A stretch of DNA of 27,489 bases, taken from NCBI GenBank assembly GCA_964459325.1, contig CAYWKU010000045.1, positions 1 through 27,489 on the forward strand, read 5' to 3'. The notes under the pieces are model-generated. The model did not search any database, had not been told where the DNA came from, and worked only from the letters and a program-made list of their open reading frames with translations. Shown here one piece after another: positions 15,704 to 24,627 of the stretch. Positions within the stretch are counted from its first letter, which is position 1, and each line of letters begins with the position of its first letter. The DNA comes from CAYWKU01 sp964459325. Its GTDB lineage: Bacteria; RBG-13-61-14; CAYWKU01. The translations under genes were made by a program, and so were the position numbers.

Positions 15704-17615
15704 AATACTGGCGGTCGACGACGAGCTGGTAATCAGGACACTTCTCGAGGATACCCTGACGGACGCGGGGTACTCCGTCCAGTCGGCCCCCGAGGCCAAA
15801 ACCGCCATGGAAAAGCTCCGGGCCGAAAAGTTCGACCTGGCCATACTCGATTACATGATGCCGGAAGAAACCGGCATCGACCTGTTGAGACGGATAAAAG
15901 AGGAAGGTATAAACGTCGGAATCATCATGCTGACGGCCTACGCTTCCCTGGAAAGCGCCGTAGAAGCCCTGCGGCTCGGCGCGGAAGATTACCTGTCCAA
16001 ACCCATCAACCGCGACCTCCTCCAGCATTCCATCGAAACCGTTCTTTCCAAGCGCAGGCTCAAGAGCGAAAACACCTACCTGGTGAAGGAGCTGCGAAGA
16101 CGGGTGGAGCGACTCAACCTCATCAGCCAGATGGGAGTTGCGATAACATCCACCCTCGACATCGACAAGGTCATACGCAACTCCATTACCGTCAGCAAAA
16201 AGGCGGTCAACGGCGAAGCCGCCTCGTTGCTTACACTCGATGAGATTACAGGCGAGCTGGAGTTCAAAATCGCGCAGCGCCCGGACGGGCAGGACGATGA
16301 AAAGATTACGGGCATGAAGCTCCCCGCCGGTCAGGGCATTGCCGGATGGGTGGCGCAAAACGCCAAACCCGTGCTGGTCGAGGACGCATCGAAAGACCCC
16401 CGCTTCTACCCCGAAGTGGACAAAAAGACCGGCGAAGTCACCCGCTCCATGATAGCGGTGCCGCTGAAAATACGGGAGAAGGTCATCGGGGTCATCGAGG
16501 TGGTCAACAAGCAGGGAGGAGGACACTTCGACAAGTCCGACGTTTTCTTCGTCGGTCTGGTGGCCAATTCGGTGGCCGTGGCCATCGAAAACGCCCGGCT
16601 CACCGCCCAGCTAAAAGCCAGCCACGCGCAACTCCAGGCGCACAATGAGCTACTCGAACAGAAGGTCGCCGAAAGAACTGCCGAACTCACCAGAACCAAC
16701 GAAGAGCTCAAAAAAACCAACGAGGAGCTTATCGCCACTCAGAACAGACTGGTGCAGTCGGAGAAGCTGGCCAGCGTGGGCCAGCTGGCGGCGGGAGTGG
16801 CTCACGAAATCAACAACCCCCTCGGTTACGTGAAATCCAACCTGGCCACCCTGGGCGAATATATGCGGGGAATAATGGCATTGATGACCAGGTACGAAGA
16901 GCTGGAATCGATGATAGAGAGGAATGGGGAGCCTCAACTCGTAACTTACTCCGGAACCATAAAAAACCAGAAGGAAGACTTCGACGTGGAGTTCGTAAAG
17001 GGGGACATCGACCAGCTTCTGGACGAATCCCTACAGGGGGTAAAGAGGGTGGGCCGGATAGTGGAAGGCTTGAAGCGCTTCAGCCATGCGGACCAGGGAA
17101 AAATCGAGCCGGTGGACGTAAACCGAAACATAGAAGAAACACTGGCCGTCGCCTACAACGAAATAAAATATCGAGCCGAAATCAACTACGACTTCGGCGA
17201 CGTGCCGCCGGTGAAGGCCAACCCGGTGCTGTTGAGCCAGGTTTTCATGAACCTGCTGGTCAACGCCGCGCAGGCGATGAACAAGTGGGGACGCATCGAC
17301 GTCGTCACCAGGGAAGCTAATGGCTCGGTGGTGGTAAAAATTGCGGATAACGGGTGTGGAATCGAAAAGGAAAACCTCCAAAAAATCTTCGACCCCTTCT
17401 TTACCACCAAGGATGTGGGCGTGGGCACGGGCCTTGGTTTGAGCATCACCTACGGAATCGTTCAGAAACTGGGCGGAAGAATCAATGTGGAAAGCGAAAA
17501 GGAAAAGGGCGCCACTTTTGCGGTGTACCTGCCCGTCGAAGTCGACAACGGGACACAGCCGGAACAAACCGAAGGATTTCTCGATGAAAAGGAGGAACAA
17601 ACCCATGCAAAATAA
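15687..17615 (+). CDS. Receiver-GAF-histidine kinase
   Basis: A 642-residue soluble kinase whose receiver is at the N-terminus. Receiver residues: Asp11-Asp12, phospho-acceptor Asp55 (ILDYMMPE), Thr83, Lys105. A GAF domain follows (about 125-310, SLLTLDEITGELEF, PAGQGIAGWVAQNAKPVLVEDA), then a coiled coil (about 315-360), a histidine box with His373 in GVAHEINNPLGY, and the ATPase domain (NLLVNAAQAM, ADNGCGIE, GTGLGLSITYGIV). No membrane segment. An N-terminal receiver lets another kinase modulate this one, a relay rather than a simple pair. AAGGAC lies before the ATG. The start overlaps the previous gene by 17 bases and the end overlaps the next by 11. Confidence 0.94.
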   Translation: MAEQAKILAVDDELVIRTLLEDTLTDAGYSVQSAPEAKTAMEKLRAEKFDLAILDYMMPEETGIDLLRRIKEEGINVGIIMLTAYASLESAVEALRLGAEDYLSKPINRDLLQHSIETVLSKRRLKSENTYLVKELRRRVERLNLISQMGVAITSTLDIDKVIRNSITVSKKAVNGEAASLLTLDEITGELEFKIAQRPDGQDDEKITGMKLPAGQGIAGWVAQNAKPVLVEDASKDPRFYPEVDKKTGEVTRSMIAVPLKIREKVIGVIEVVNKQGGGHFDKSDVFFVGLVANSVAVAIENARLTAQLKASHAQLQAHNELLEQKVAERTAELTRTNEELKKTNEELIATQNRLVQSEKLASVGQLAAGVAHEINNPLGYVKSNLATLGEYMRGIMALMTRYEELESMIERNGEPQLVTYSGTIKNQKEDFDVEFVKGDIDQLLDESLQGVKRVGRIVEGLKRFSHADQGKIEPVDVNRNIEETLAVAYNEIKYRAEINYDFGDVPPVKANPVLLSQVFMNLLVNAAQAMNKWGRIDVVTREANGSVVVKIADNGCGIEKENLQKIFDPFFTTKDVGVGTGLGLSITYGIVQKLGGRINVESEKEKGATFAVYLPVEVDNGTQPEQTEGFLDEKEEQTHAK

Positions 17616-18357
17616 TGAAAGCAATAACTGGTGGGAAAGAACACCCGCCGTGTTGTTCGTGGACGATGAACAATCGGTCCTGAGAAGCCTCAACCGCATG
17701 TTCAGAAAGGAAGATTACGACGTCCACCTGGCCGAAAGCGGCGATGAGGCGCTGAAAATAATGGAAGAAACGCCCATTGACGTCGTGGTCAGCGACCAGC
17801 GTATGCCGAAGATGACCGGCATACAACTGCTTCAACAGGTCAAAGAACGCTGGCCCGGCGCCGTCAGGATAATCCTCTCCGGCTATACCGAGATAAACGA
17901 GCTTCTCGGCGCTATTAACGAAGGGGAAGTCTACCGGTTTATCACCAAGCCGTGGGACGACGACGCTTTCAAAGCGCTGGTAAGAAACAGTATCGAAAAA
18001 AGCCGCATCCTGAACGGCTTTTCCCGGCTGGTGGAAAAACTCCGGGAAGTCAGCGCCGACCACGAAATAGAAACTACGACCGACCTGGATAAAAACAAGC
18101 TTCACGCCGAATTGCGCGACCACGGAAAAGGGCTGGACGAGGAACAGATGTCCAAAATCTTTCAGTGCCTCGTGGAAAGCATAAATCTGGAACTACAGGG
18201 GCCGGGCACCGAGAAACTGAGCGGCCTTATCGCAAAGAACCTGGGCGCCATCAACTTCTCCGCCGAAGTGGGCGCCGGGATGCTGTTGAGCGTGGACATA
18301 CCTGTTGAAGGAGAAGAAGACGAAGGAGAAGGCGACGAGGGAGAAAGCGAAAAATGA
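17605..18357 (+). CDS. Response regulator fused to a remnant HATPase domain
   Basis: A 250-residue protein. The receiver (about residues 14-125) is intact: Asp20-Asp21, Asp64 in VVSDQRMP, Ser92, Lys115 in YRFITKPWD. From about 169 the sequence parallels the ATP-lid half of a kinase ATPase domain: DHGKGLDEEQMSKIF matches DNGxGIxxExxxxIF, and IAKNLGAINFSAEVGAGM with VDIPVE matches the final strands. The N box and the GTGLGL motif are missing, so ATP binding is not expected. The end is a very acidic tail. AAGGAGG with nine-base spacing fixes ATG 17605 rather than upstream in-frame starts. It overlaps both neighbours (11 and 4 bases). Confidence 0.88.
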   Translation: MQNNESNNWWERTPAVLFVDDEQSVLRSLNRMFRKEDYDVHLAESGDEALKIMEETPIDVVVSDQRMPKMTGIQLLQQVKERWPGAVRIILSGYTEINELLGAINEGEVYRFITKPWDDDAFKALVRNSIEKSRILNGFSRLVEKLREVSADHEIETTTDLDKNKLHAELRDHGKGLDEEQMSKIFQCLVESINLELQGPGTEKLSGLIAKNLGAINFSAEVGAGMLLSVDIPVEGEEDEGEGDEGESEK

Positions 18358-21200
18358 CCGATGAGCTGTCCACCAAATCCACAAATGCGATAATCAAATT
18401 CTTCGAGGAATCCGGTGGAAATACTTCCGAATTACTTCGGGGCTTGTCTTATGAACGGAGTTATCTGACCTCGCCCGACAATTACGTTCCCGCCGAACTG
18501 CAGAGGACATTGATTCAACGCGCCGAAAAGCTCCTGGACGACCCGGATTTTGCCCGCAAGACCGGACATTATTCAGCCAAACCGCGAACACTGGGCCCGC
18601 TCAGCGTGATAGCCCGTATGTTCATGTACCCCGAAAAACTGTATCAAAAAGCCACTTCAATGGCCGGTTATTTCAATCGCATCCTGACCGCAGAAGTCGA
18701 AAAATCCGGCCCGGGCGAATGCCTGATGAAGGTGAAAGCGAGCGATACCGACAAGTGGTCTAAGGAAGCCTGCAAGCAAACGAGAGGAACACTGGAGGCC
18801 GTGCCGAGGATTTTCGGCCTGCCGCTTGCGCGGGTGGAGGAAGAAACATGCCAGGCGCCCATAGAGCGGGCCGGAAAAGTGGACGGCCACTATTACGCCG
18901 TGGGCGAAGACGTAACCGTTACGGCCTATTCGGATGAAGAGAGAACACAACCCGTGAGAGAGGTCGGAAAGCTCAACCCCGACGGCTCCTTCGTCCTTGG
19001 AGGCGTCAGGTACGGCGCCGACGCCTGCCGCTACAGGATTAAATACAAACAACGGGTCGGCTTGTGGAAAAAAGTAAAAAGGGCGCTGTCCCGCAAATCA
19101 TCCTATAAAGCTTACGTGGAAGAACTCGAAAGAATGAACCGGGAGCTGGAGAAGCAATTCGATGAATTGAAAAAACACGAATTGATGTTAAGCAGGCAGA
19201 ATGAAGTGAGCATGGCTCTCGTAGGACAAACCTCCTTGAAAGAAGTCATAAAGCTCGTGGCGAAACACACCGTTGAAGTTACCGATGCGCTCGTTACCCG
19301 GATTTTTCTGCTGAATGAAGACGGCTCCATAACTCAGGCGCCCGGTGGGTTCGCCGTCTCTGATATGAAGCATCTTCAGTTTATTCAGGATAAGGTGGCC
19401 GAGTTCGGAAACGCCTTGCCCGAAGATATAGACTTTTCGAAGCATTCGAGATTGGAAGAACTGCTGGCGAAAGACACCCCCAATATTGTCACCTACTCGA
19501 AGGATTTGTTCGAAGACTACTGGAGCGATGATTTGTGTAAATGGATGGATGAAAACAGCGGCGTAAAAAATATCGGGCTGGTGCCGCTGAGAAGCGAGGA
19601 GGACAATCTGGGGCTGATATTTGTAGCTGCAAGGGAACAAATAGAGTACGAGGCCATCCAGCTTCTGGCGAACATGGCTTCGCAGGCCATCGTAAACGCC
19701 CGCAGGATGGAGCAGATAAGAACACAGAAGGAAAGACTGGAAAAACTCCGCGAAATACAGATGAAAACCGCCATGACCAGGGACGTAACGTCCCTCCATG
19801 ACTACCTGGTGGAAAAGGCCCGCGAGCTTACGGGAAGCCTCATAGTAAGATTGATGCTTTTGGAGCCGGGGAAAAAGCAAATAAAAGATAAGCATCACTC
19901 TTTCGACGATAAGGTGTTGTCCGTTATTCAAAAACTCCTTGCTGATTCTTCTTATTTCCTGGAAGAAATGAGCGTAAGTGAAGACGACATGCTCTCGTCA
20001 TTGCTGAGCAAGTGCCCGGATGAGGGCATTACCAGATTTACGGGAATAGTCGAAATCATGAAGGGTTTATGGCCGTCTGATTTTGCGGAAACGATTGACC
20101 GGGAACTCGGCACAAAGGAAGTCGCTGTAATACCGCTCATCCAGAACGACGAAACGCTCGGCTTCATGATGTTCACTTCAGACCATCCTCTGGAAGACGG
20201 ATTGCTCCAGATGCTTTCCGCCCAGATGTCCCAGTTAATCAGGGAAGCCGAGTATATCCGCACCATAGAGGAGCATCGCAACCAACTCGATGAAAAAGTG
20301 AAGGAACGCACCCGACAGCTCGAAGAGGCCAACCGGGAAATCAAGGAGTCGCAGTCAATCATCGTCCAGCAGGAAAAAATGGCCTCCCTGGGCCAGCTTG
20401 CGGCGGGGGTAGCTCACGAGCTCAACAACCCGCTCGGATACATTCAGTCCAACCTCCATTCCATGAGGGATTACGTTAAGGATATTAAGGAGTACATGAA
20501 GGAACTGGATGGTTTTATCGAAAACTCTTCCCAAAGCTCGGACGGCAATGTTCGCGAAAAAGCGTCCGAGATTATGGATTTGGGGGGAAAGCTGGGCATC
20601 GAGAGCGTTATGGAAGACATCGAGCCGCTTACCGCCGATTGCCTGGAAGGCGCCGAGAGGGCCAAGAATATTGTGCTGAACCTCAAAAACTTCAGCCGCC
20701 CCGGCGAAAGCAAACCTTCCCCCATAGATTTGACCGCCGGAATCGAAAGCACCGTCTCGGTGGTATGGAACGAAATTAAATACCGGGCGAAAGTCCACAA
20801 GGAATACGACGAGCTGCCTCTGATACAAGGTTACCCTCAGAAGCTCAACCAGGTGATAATGAACCTGCTGGTCAACGCCGCCCATTCCCTGGACAAAAAC
20901 GGCGATATATGGATTCGCACCCGGCTGAACGACGGCTTTGTCGAAATAGAAATCGAAGACAACGGCAGAGGAATCAGGGAGGAGCACGTCTCCAGGATTT
21001 TCGACCCCTTCTTTACCACCAAGCCCGTCGGGAAAGGCACCGGCCTGGGGCTTTCCATCTCGTACGGAATAGTCAAGGAGCACGGCGGAGAGATACTCGT
21101 GGACAGCCGCCCCGGGGAAGGCTCGAAATTCACCGTTCGGTTGCCCAAGGATGGCATGAAAACCGAACCGGTCGAAAAAGAAAGGGAAGTGGTTAAATGA
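18354..21200 (+). CDS. Large soluble histidine kinase: cysteine-containing sensor, two GAF domains
   Basis: A 948-residue kinase without membrane segments. Residues 1-235 resemble the V4R-like or heme-NO-binding-like N-terminal fold of many deltaproteobacterial sensors (LLDDPDFARKTGHYS, YFNRILTAEV, GTLEAVPRIFGLPLARVEEETC, and a final ADACRYRIKYKQ), with cysteines at 123, 140, 166 and 225. About 50 residues between Cys166 and Cys225 look inserted. After a coiled coil come two GAF-type regions (about 270-430 and 450-640), a second coiled coil, His688 in GVAHELNNPLGY, and an ATPase domain with NLLVNAAHSL, EDNGRGIR and GTGLGLSISYGIV. Both gene ends overlap neighbours by four bases (ATGA), giving tight coupling. 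The ligand is not readable from sequence. Confidence 0.92.
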   Translation: MTDELSTKSTNAIIKFFEESGGNTSELLRGLSYERSYLTSPDNYVPAELQRTLIQRAEKLLDDPDFARKTGHYSAKPRTLGPLSVIARMFMYPEKLYQKATSMAGYFNRILTAEVEKSGPGECLMKVKASDTDKWSKEACKQTRGTLEAVPRIFGLPLARVEEETCQAPIERAGKVDGHYYAVGEDVTVTAYSDEERTQPVREVGKLNPDGSFVLGGVRYGADACRYRIKYKQRVGLWKKVKRALSRKSSYKAYVEELERMNRELEKQFDELKKHELMLSRQNEVSMALVGQTSLKEVIKLVAKHTVEVTDALVTRIFLLNEDGSITQAPGGFAVSDMKHLQFIQDKVAEFGNALPEDIDFSKHSRLEELLAKDTPNIVTYSKDLFEDYWSDDLCKWMDENSGVKNIGLVPLRSEEDNLGLIFVAAREQIEYEAIQLLANMASQAIVNARRMEQIRTQKERLEKLREIQMKTAMTRDVTSLHDYLVEKARELTGSLIVRLMLLEPGKKQIKDKHHSFDDKVLSVIQKLLADSSYFLEEMSVSEDDMLSSLLSKCPDEGITRFTGIVEIMKGLWPSDFAETIDRELGTKEVAVIPLIQNDETLGFMMFTSDHPLEDGLLQMLSAQMSQLIREAEYIRTIEEHRNQLDEKVKERTRQLEEANREIKESQSIIVQQEKMASLGQLAAGVAHELNNPLGYIQSNLHSMRDYVKDIKEYMKELDGFIENSSQSSDGNVREKASEIMDLGGKLGIESVMEDIEPLTADCLEGAERAKNIVLNLKNFSRPGESKPSPIDLTAGIESTVSVVWNEIKYRAKVHKEYDELPLIQGYPQKLNQVIMNLLVNAAHSLDKNGDIWIRTRLNDGFVEIEIEDNGRGIREEHVSRIFDPFFTTKPVGKGTGLGLSISYGIVKEHGGEILVDSRPGEGSKFTVRLPKDGMKTEPVEKEREVVK

Positions 21201-22462
21201 GTCGGCCCGTAGTTATGTTCGTTGACGACGAGGAGCATATCCTGAAGTCCTTGCGGAGACTCTTCAGGAAGGAAGGGTATGAAATCCTTCCCTATTCCGA
21301 CCCGAAAGAAGCCCTCGAGGTTATCAAGGAGAAGGAAATAGACGTTATCGTCAGCGACCAGCGGATGCCCGGGATGTCCGGCTCCGAACTGCTGGCCGAA
21401 GCCCGCGAAGCCAACCCCGACGCCGTCCGCATCATGCTCACCGGATACACCGACCTCGAAAGCGCCGAGGAAGCCATCAACAAAGGCCAGGTATGGCGCT
21501 TCCTGGTCAAGCCCTGGAACGATGAAGACCTGCGGGTTACCGTGCGCCAGGCGGTCAACGTGGTGGAAATGAGGCGCTCACAGAAAAGGATGACCGCCCA
21601 AATCAGGCAGCAGAACATGGAGCTGGCAAGGCTCAACGAGCAGCTTCAGCAACGGGCCGAAAACAGCGAACACAAGCTCGAAAAGTTCCAGGAAAAAATC
21701 GCCGATACCGACAAGCTCGCCAGCCTCGGATTAATGGCGGGCGGGGTGGCTCACGAGCTCAACAACCCCCTCGGCGGCATCCTGACCATGACCCAACTGG
21801 TGCTTGACGAACTCCCCGAAGACTCGGATATCAGGGACGACCTCAAGGAGATTGAAGAAGCCACACTCCACTGCCGGGGTATAGTCTCGAACCTGCTCAA
21901 CTTCGCCCGGCAGGGGCGCGAGCCCAAATTCGAGCAGCTTCAGATGCTGGAGGTTATAAACGTATCCACCCGGTTGGTAAGGCATCACTTTAAAAACAAG
22001 GACATCAACCTGGACGTGGAAGTCCCCGAAGACCTGCCCCTGCTGTGGGGAGATGTGAGCAAGCTGCAACAGGTGTTCGTCAACCTGATTACAAACGCCT
22101 CCCAGGCCATGCCGGGCGGCGGAATGATAAAGGTCAAGGCTTACGTGGCCGAGGACGGCAAAAATATCGCCATAGACGTCATAGACCACGGCGTGGGCAT
22201 CCCCGAGCACAAGCTGGAAAATATATTCGACCCCTTCTATACCACGAAGGAGGAAGGCCAGGGCACGGGCCTGGGTTTGAGCGTTACTTACGGAACCATC
22301 AAGGAACATCAGGGGGAAATAGCGGTGGAGAGCACCGAAGGCAAGGGCGCCCGCTTCACCGTTTATCTGCCCATCTTCGCCAACCTGGGCGCTTCCCCTT
22401 TCAAGGAAGAGGAAAGCGATTCCGCGAGCTACGCCGCAGAGGAGGTTTCCACCGATGGATAA
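21197..22462 (+). CDS. Receiver-histidine kinase
   Basis: A 421-residue cytoplasmic protein with receiver first: Asp10-Asp11, Asp54 in IVSDQRMPG, Thr82, Lys105 in WRFLVKPWN. A coiled coil (about 125-175) leads to His186 in GVAHELNNPLGG and an ATPase domain with NLITNASQAM, IDHGVGIPEH and GTGLGLSVTYGTI. There is no separate sensory domain, so its input is probably phosphorylation of the receiver by another kinase, or dimer contacts through the coiled coil. The first base of its ATG lies within the previous gene (ATGA overlap), and its end overlaps the receiver-T2SSE_N gene by eight bases. Confidence 0.94.
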   Translation: MSRPVVMFVDDEEHILKSLRRLFRKEGYEILPYSDPKEALEVIKEKEIDVIVSDQRMPGMSGSELLAEAREANPDAVRIMLTGYTDLESAEEAINKGQVWRFLVKPWNDEDLRVTVRQAVNVVEMRRSQKRMTAQIRQQNMELARLNEQLQQRAENSEHKLEKFQEKIADTDKLASLGLMAGGVAHELNNPLGGILTMTQLVLDELPEDSDIRDDLKEIEEATLHCRGIVSNLLNFARQGREPKFEQLQMLEVINVSTRLVRHHFKNKDINLDVEVPEDLPLLWGDVSKLQQVFVNLITNASQAMPGGGMIKVKAYVAEDGKNIAIDVIDHGVGIPEHKLENIFDPFYTTKEEGQGTGLGLSVTYGTIKEHQGEIAVESTEGKGARFTVYLPIFANLGASPFKEEESDSASYAAEEVSTDG

Positions 22463-23489
22463 GGCCGGGCAGCAACAGGCCGGCGCCCGCAAAACCGCCG
22501 GAACCGTGCTGGTTGCCGACGATACCCCGGTGATGCGCAAAGCCTGCACCCGCTCCCTCGAAAAAGCGGGCCATAACGTGATTATCGCCGAAGACGGCAA
22601 CCGTGCGATGGATGCCATGCGGAGCGAAGATATAGACGTGGCGCTGTTGGATATAAAAATGCCGGGGGTCAGCGGCATCGAGGTGCTTAAGGCCATAAAG
22701 GCCGAAAAGCCGCTGGTGGAAGTCATCATGATGACCGCATACGCCACTCAGGATATTGCGGAGGAGGCGAGCAACTTCGGCAGCAGCGGCTTTCTGACCA
22801 AGCCTTTCGACGACGTGAAAATCCTCACCGACGCCGTGGGCAAAGCGGTTACGAAGAAGAAGCTCAGGGAAGCCGCCGGCAGCGGCTCCCGCCCCGACCT
22901 GGAAGAGTTGCTCCTGGTGGAAGGACTGGTCACCGAAGCTCAACTGCAAGAGGCTCGCAATGATGCCCGGGCATGGAACACCACCCCCCCGAAAGCGCTG
23001 GTGGCAAGGGGAGTTATAAGCGGGCAGGACCTCGACTGGGCCCTAGCGAAAGCCCTGGACATGTCCTTCGTTAACCTGCGTATCGAAGATATGGACGCCG
23101 ACGCGGCCCGGATGGCGCCGGGGTGGCTGGCCCGAAAACACAGGCTCATCCCCTTCCTCCGCGAAGGCCGGAGCCTCCACGTGGCCGTGGAGGACCCGTT
23201 CGACAAGGAAGGGATAGAAAGCCTTGAAAAAGCGACAGGTTATAAGGTTATACCCGCCAAGGGTGCGGCGGAAGAGATAGACGAGATGATTAAAGTCTTC
23301 TTCACCGGCGAATCCAGGTCGCTGGCGGAGCTTATCGAAACCGCCCGCACGGCCCAAAGCGCCCAACGCCCCGGAATTATCAGGGAAATACTGGAAATGG
23401 CGAGAATAAAATCCGTCGACGAAATCGAGATTGAAGAGGTGGAAGGCGGATGGCGTCTCCATATCAGCGGCGTTATCGAAGACGTGTAA
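22455..23489 (+). CDS. Response regulator fused to a T2SSE_N (MshEN/PilB N-terminal) domain
   Basis: A 344-residue fusion. Residues 15-135 are an intact receiver (Asp22-Asp23, Asp66 in LLDIKMPG, Thr94, Lys116 in LTKPFD). Residues about 148-285 match the N-terminal domain of type II secretion and pilus-extension ATPases: two helical repeats (LLLVEGLVTEAQLQEA; ALVARGVISGQDLDWALAKA), then APGWLARKHRLIPFL and LHVAVEDPFDKEGIESLEKA. The arginine and glycine that open the cyclic di-GMP motif of MshEN domains are absent (DLEELLL), so nucleotide binding is doubtful. The C-terminal 55 residues are unassigned. No ATPase domain is present. pilT begins 19 bases downstream, which points to regulation of the pilus motor. 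Confidence 0.9.
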   Translation: MDKAGQQQAGARKTAGTVLVADDTPVMRKACTRSLEKAGHNVIIAEDGNRAMDAMRSEDIDVALLDIKMPGVSGIEVLKAIKAEKPLVEVIMMTAYATQDIAEEASNFGSSGFLTKPFDDVKILTDAVGKAVTKKKLREAAGSGSRPDLEELLLVEGLVTEAQLQEARNDARAWNTTPPKALVARGVISGQDLDWALAKALDMSFVNLRIEDMDADAARMAPGWLARKHRLIPFLREGRSLHVAVEDPFDKEGIESLEKATGYKVIPAKGAAEEIDEMIKVFFTGESRSLAELIETARTAQSAQRPGIIREILEMARIKSVDEIEIEEVEGGWRLHISGVIEDV

Positions 23490-23508
23490 TGCGCAAGGAG
23501 CCCGGAAT

Positions 23509-24627
23509 ATGGCCCGAATAGACAAGCTTCTGGAACACCAGGTGGACAGTGGAGCCAGCGACCTGCACATATCCGCCGGCTCACCACCCCTTTATCGTAT
23601 GGACGGCGAGTTGACCTCCAGCGGTTTCCGGGCACTGTCCGCCCAGGAGTCCGAATCGCTCATACTCGAAATACTCGACGAAAAGCAACAAAACCAGCTC
23701 CGGGAAAACCTCAACCTCGATTTCGCCCACCAACTCGGCGATAAGGCCCGCTTCCGGGGCAACGTGTTTTACATCACCCGCGGGATGTGCGCGGTTTTCC
23801 GTACAATTCCCACCCGCATTAAAACCGTGGAAGAGCTGGGTTTGCCGGAGGTGGTGGCCAAGCTGGCGCGGCAGAAAAAGGGCCTGGTGGTAGTAACCGG
23901 CCCCACCGGAAGCGGAAAATCCACCACCCTGGCCGCGATGATTGATATGCGTAACTCCGAGTTCAACGAGCACATCCTGACGCTGGAAGACCCCGTCGAG
24001 TTCATTCACCAGAACAAGCAATGCCTGATAAACCAGCGGCAGGTGGGGGAGCAGGTGGGCACTTTCGCCGATGGTCTCCGTGCAGCTCTCCGCGAAGACC
24101 CGGACGTCATACTGGTGGGGGAAATGAGGGACCTGGAGACCATCCAGCTCGCCATCACCGCCGCCGAGACCGGTCACCTGGTGTTCGGTACCCTTCACAC
24201 CAACTCCGCCCCCAAAACCGTGGACAGGATAATCGACGCCTTTCCCAAGGACCAGCAACAGCAGATACGCACCATGCTAAGCGAATCCCTCAAGGGAGTG
24301 CTGGCGCAGGTGCTTCTGAAAAGGGCCGAAGGCAAGGGGCGGGCGGCGGCCATCGAGGTGCTCATGGCCAACTCCGCCCTGGCGAATCTCATACGGGAAG
24401 GCAAGACGCACCAGGTTCCCAGCCTCATGCAGACCGGTAAAAACCAGGGAATGAGAACCATGGACGATTCCCTGATGGAACTTCTGAGAAATAAGGCGAT
24501 AACCGCGGAAGAAGCGGTCAGATACGCCGTAAATAAAGAGCTCTTCTTAAGACACGTGGGCTCGGGGAAGGAGGTTAACTATGGCGCAGGCGAACAAAAC
24601 AAAGTCGGAAGCCGACCGGGAAAATAA
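23509..24627 (+). CDS. pilT: Type IV pilus retraction ATPase
   Basis: A 372-residue hexameric ATPase that depolymerises type IV pili at the inner membrane, powering twitching motility, surface sensing and DNA uptake. It has the PilT N-terminal domain (SGASDLHISAGSPP, YRMDGEL), Walker A GPTGSGKST at 131-139, the Asp box around ITLEDPVEFIH-like residues, Walker B in ILVGEMRDLET, the His box in GHLVFGTLHTNSA, and the characteristic C-terminal region SESLKGVLAQVLLKR. The ATG at 23509 has AAGGAG upstream; an open frame continues into the previous gene but lacks family similarity. No other pilus gene (pilB, pilC, pilA) is in the window. Its end overlaps a response regulator gene by 47 bases. Confidence 0.95.
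   Translation: MARIDKLLEHQVDSGASDLHISAGSPPLYRMDGELTSSGFRALSAQESESLILEILDEKQQNQLRENLNLDFAHQLGDKARFRGNVFYITRGMCAVFRTIPTRIKTVEELGLPEVVAKLARQKKGLVVVTGPTGSGKSTTLAAMIDMRNSEFNEHILTLEDPVEFIHQNKQCLINQRQVGEQVGTFADGLRAALREDPDVILVGEMRDLETIQLAITAAETGHLVFGTLHTNSAPKTVDRIIDAFPKDQQQQIRTMLSESLKGVLAQVLLKRAEGKGRAAAIEVLMANSALANLIREGKTHQVPSLMQTGKNQGMRTMDDSLMELLRNKAITAEEAVRYAVNKELFLRHVGSGKEVNYGAGEQNKVGSRPGK

Noticed and set aside
17485..17604. Upstream extension of the receiver gene at 17605 to an earlier ATG (17485 or 17584)
   Set aside because: The extension lies within the coding sequence of the previous kinase, adds a low-complexity basic stretch, and AAGGAGG sits correctly for ATG 17605.
23431..23508. Longer pilT start inside the preceding gene
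   Set aside because: The added 26 residues have no PilT similarity, while the 23509 ATG has a ribosome binding site and the normal family N-terminus.
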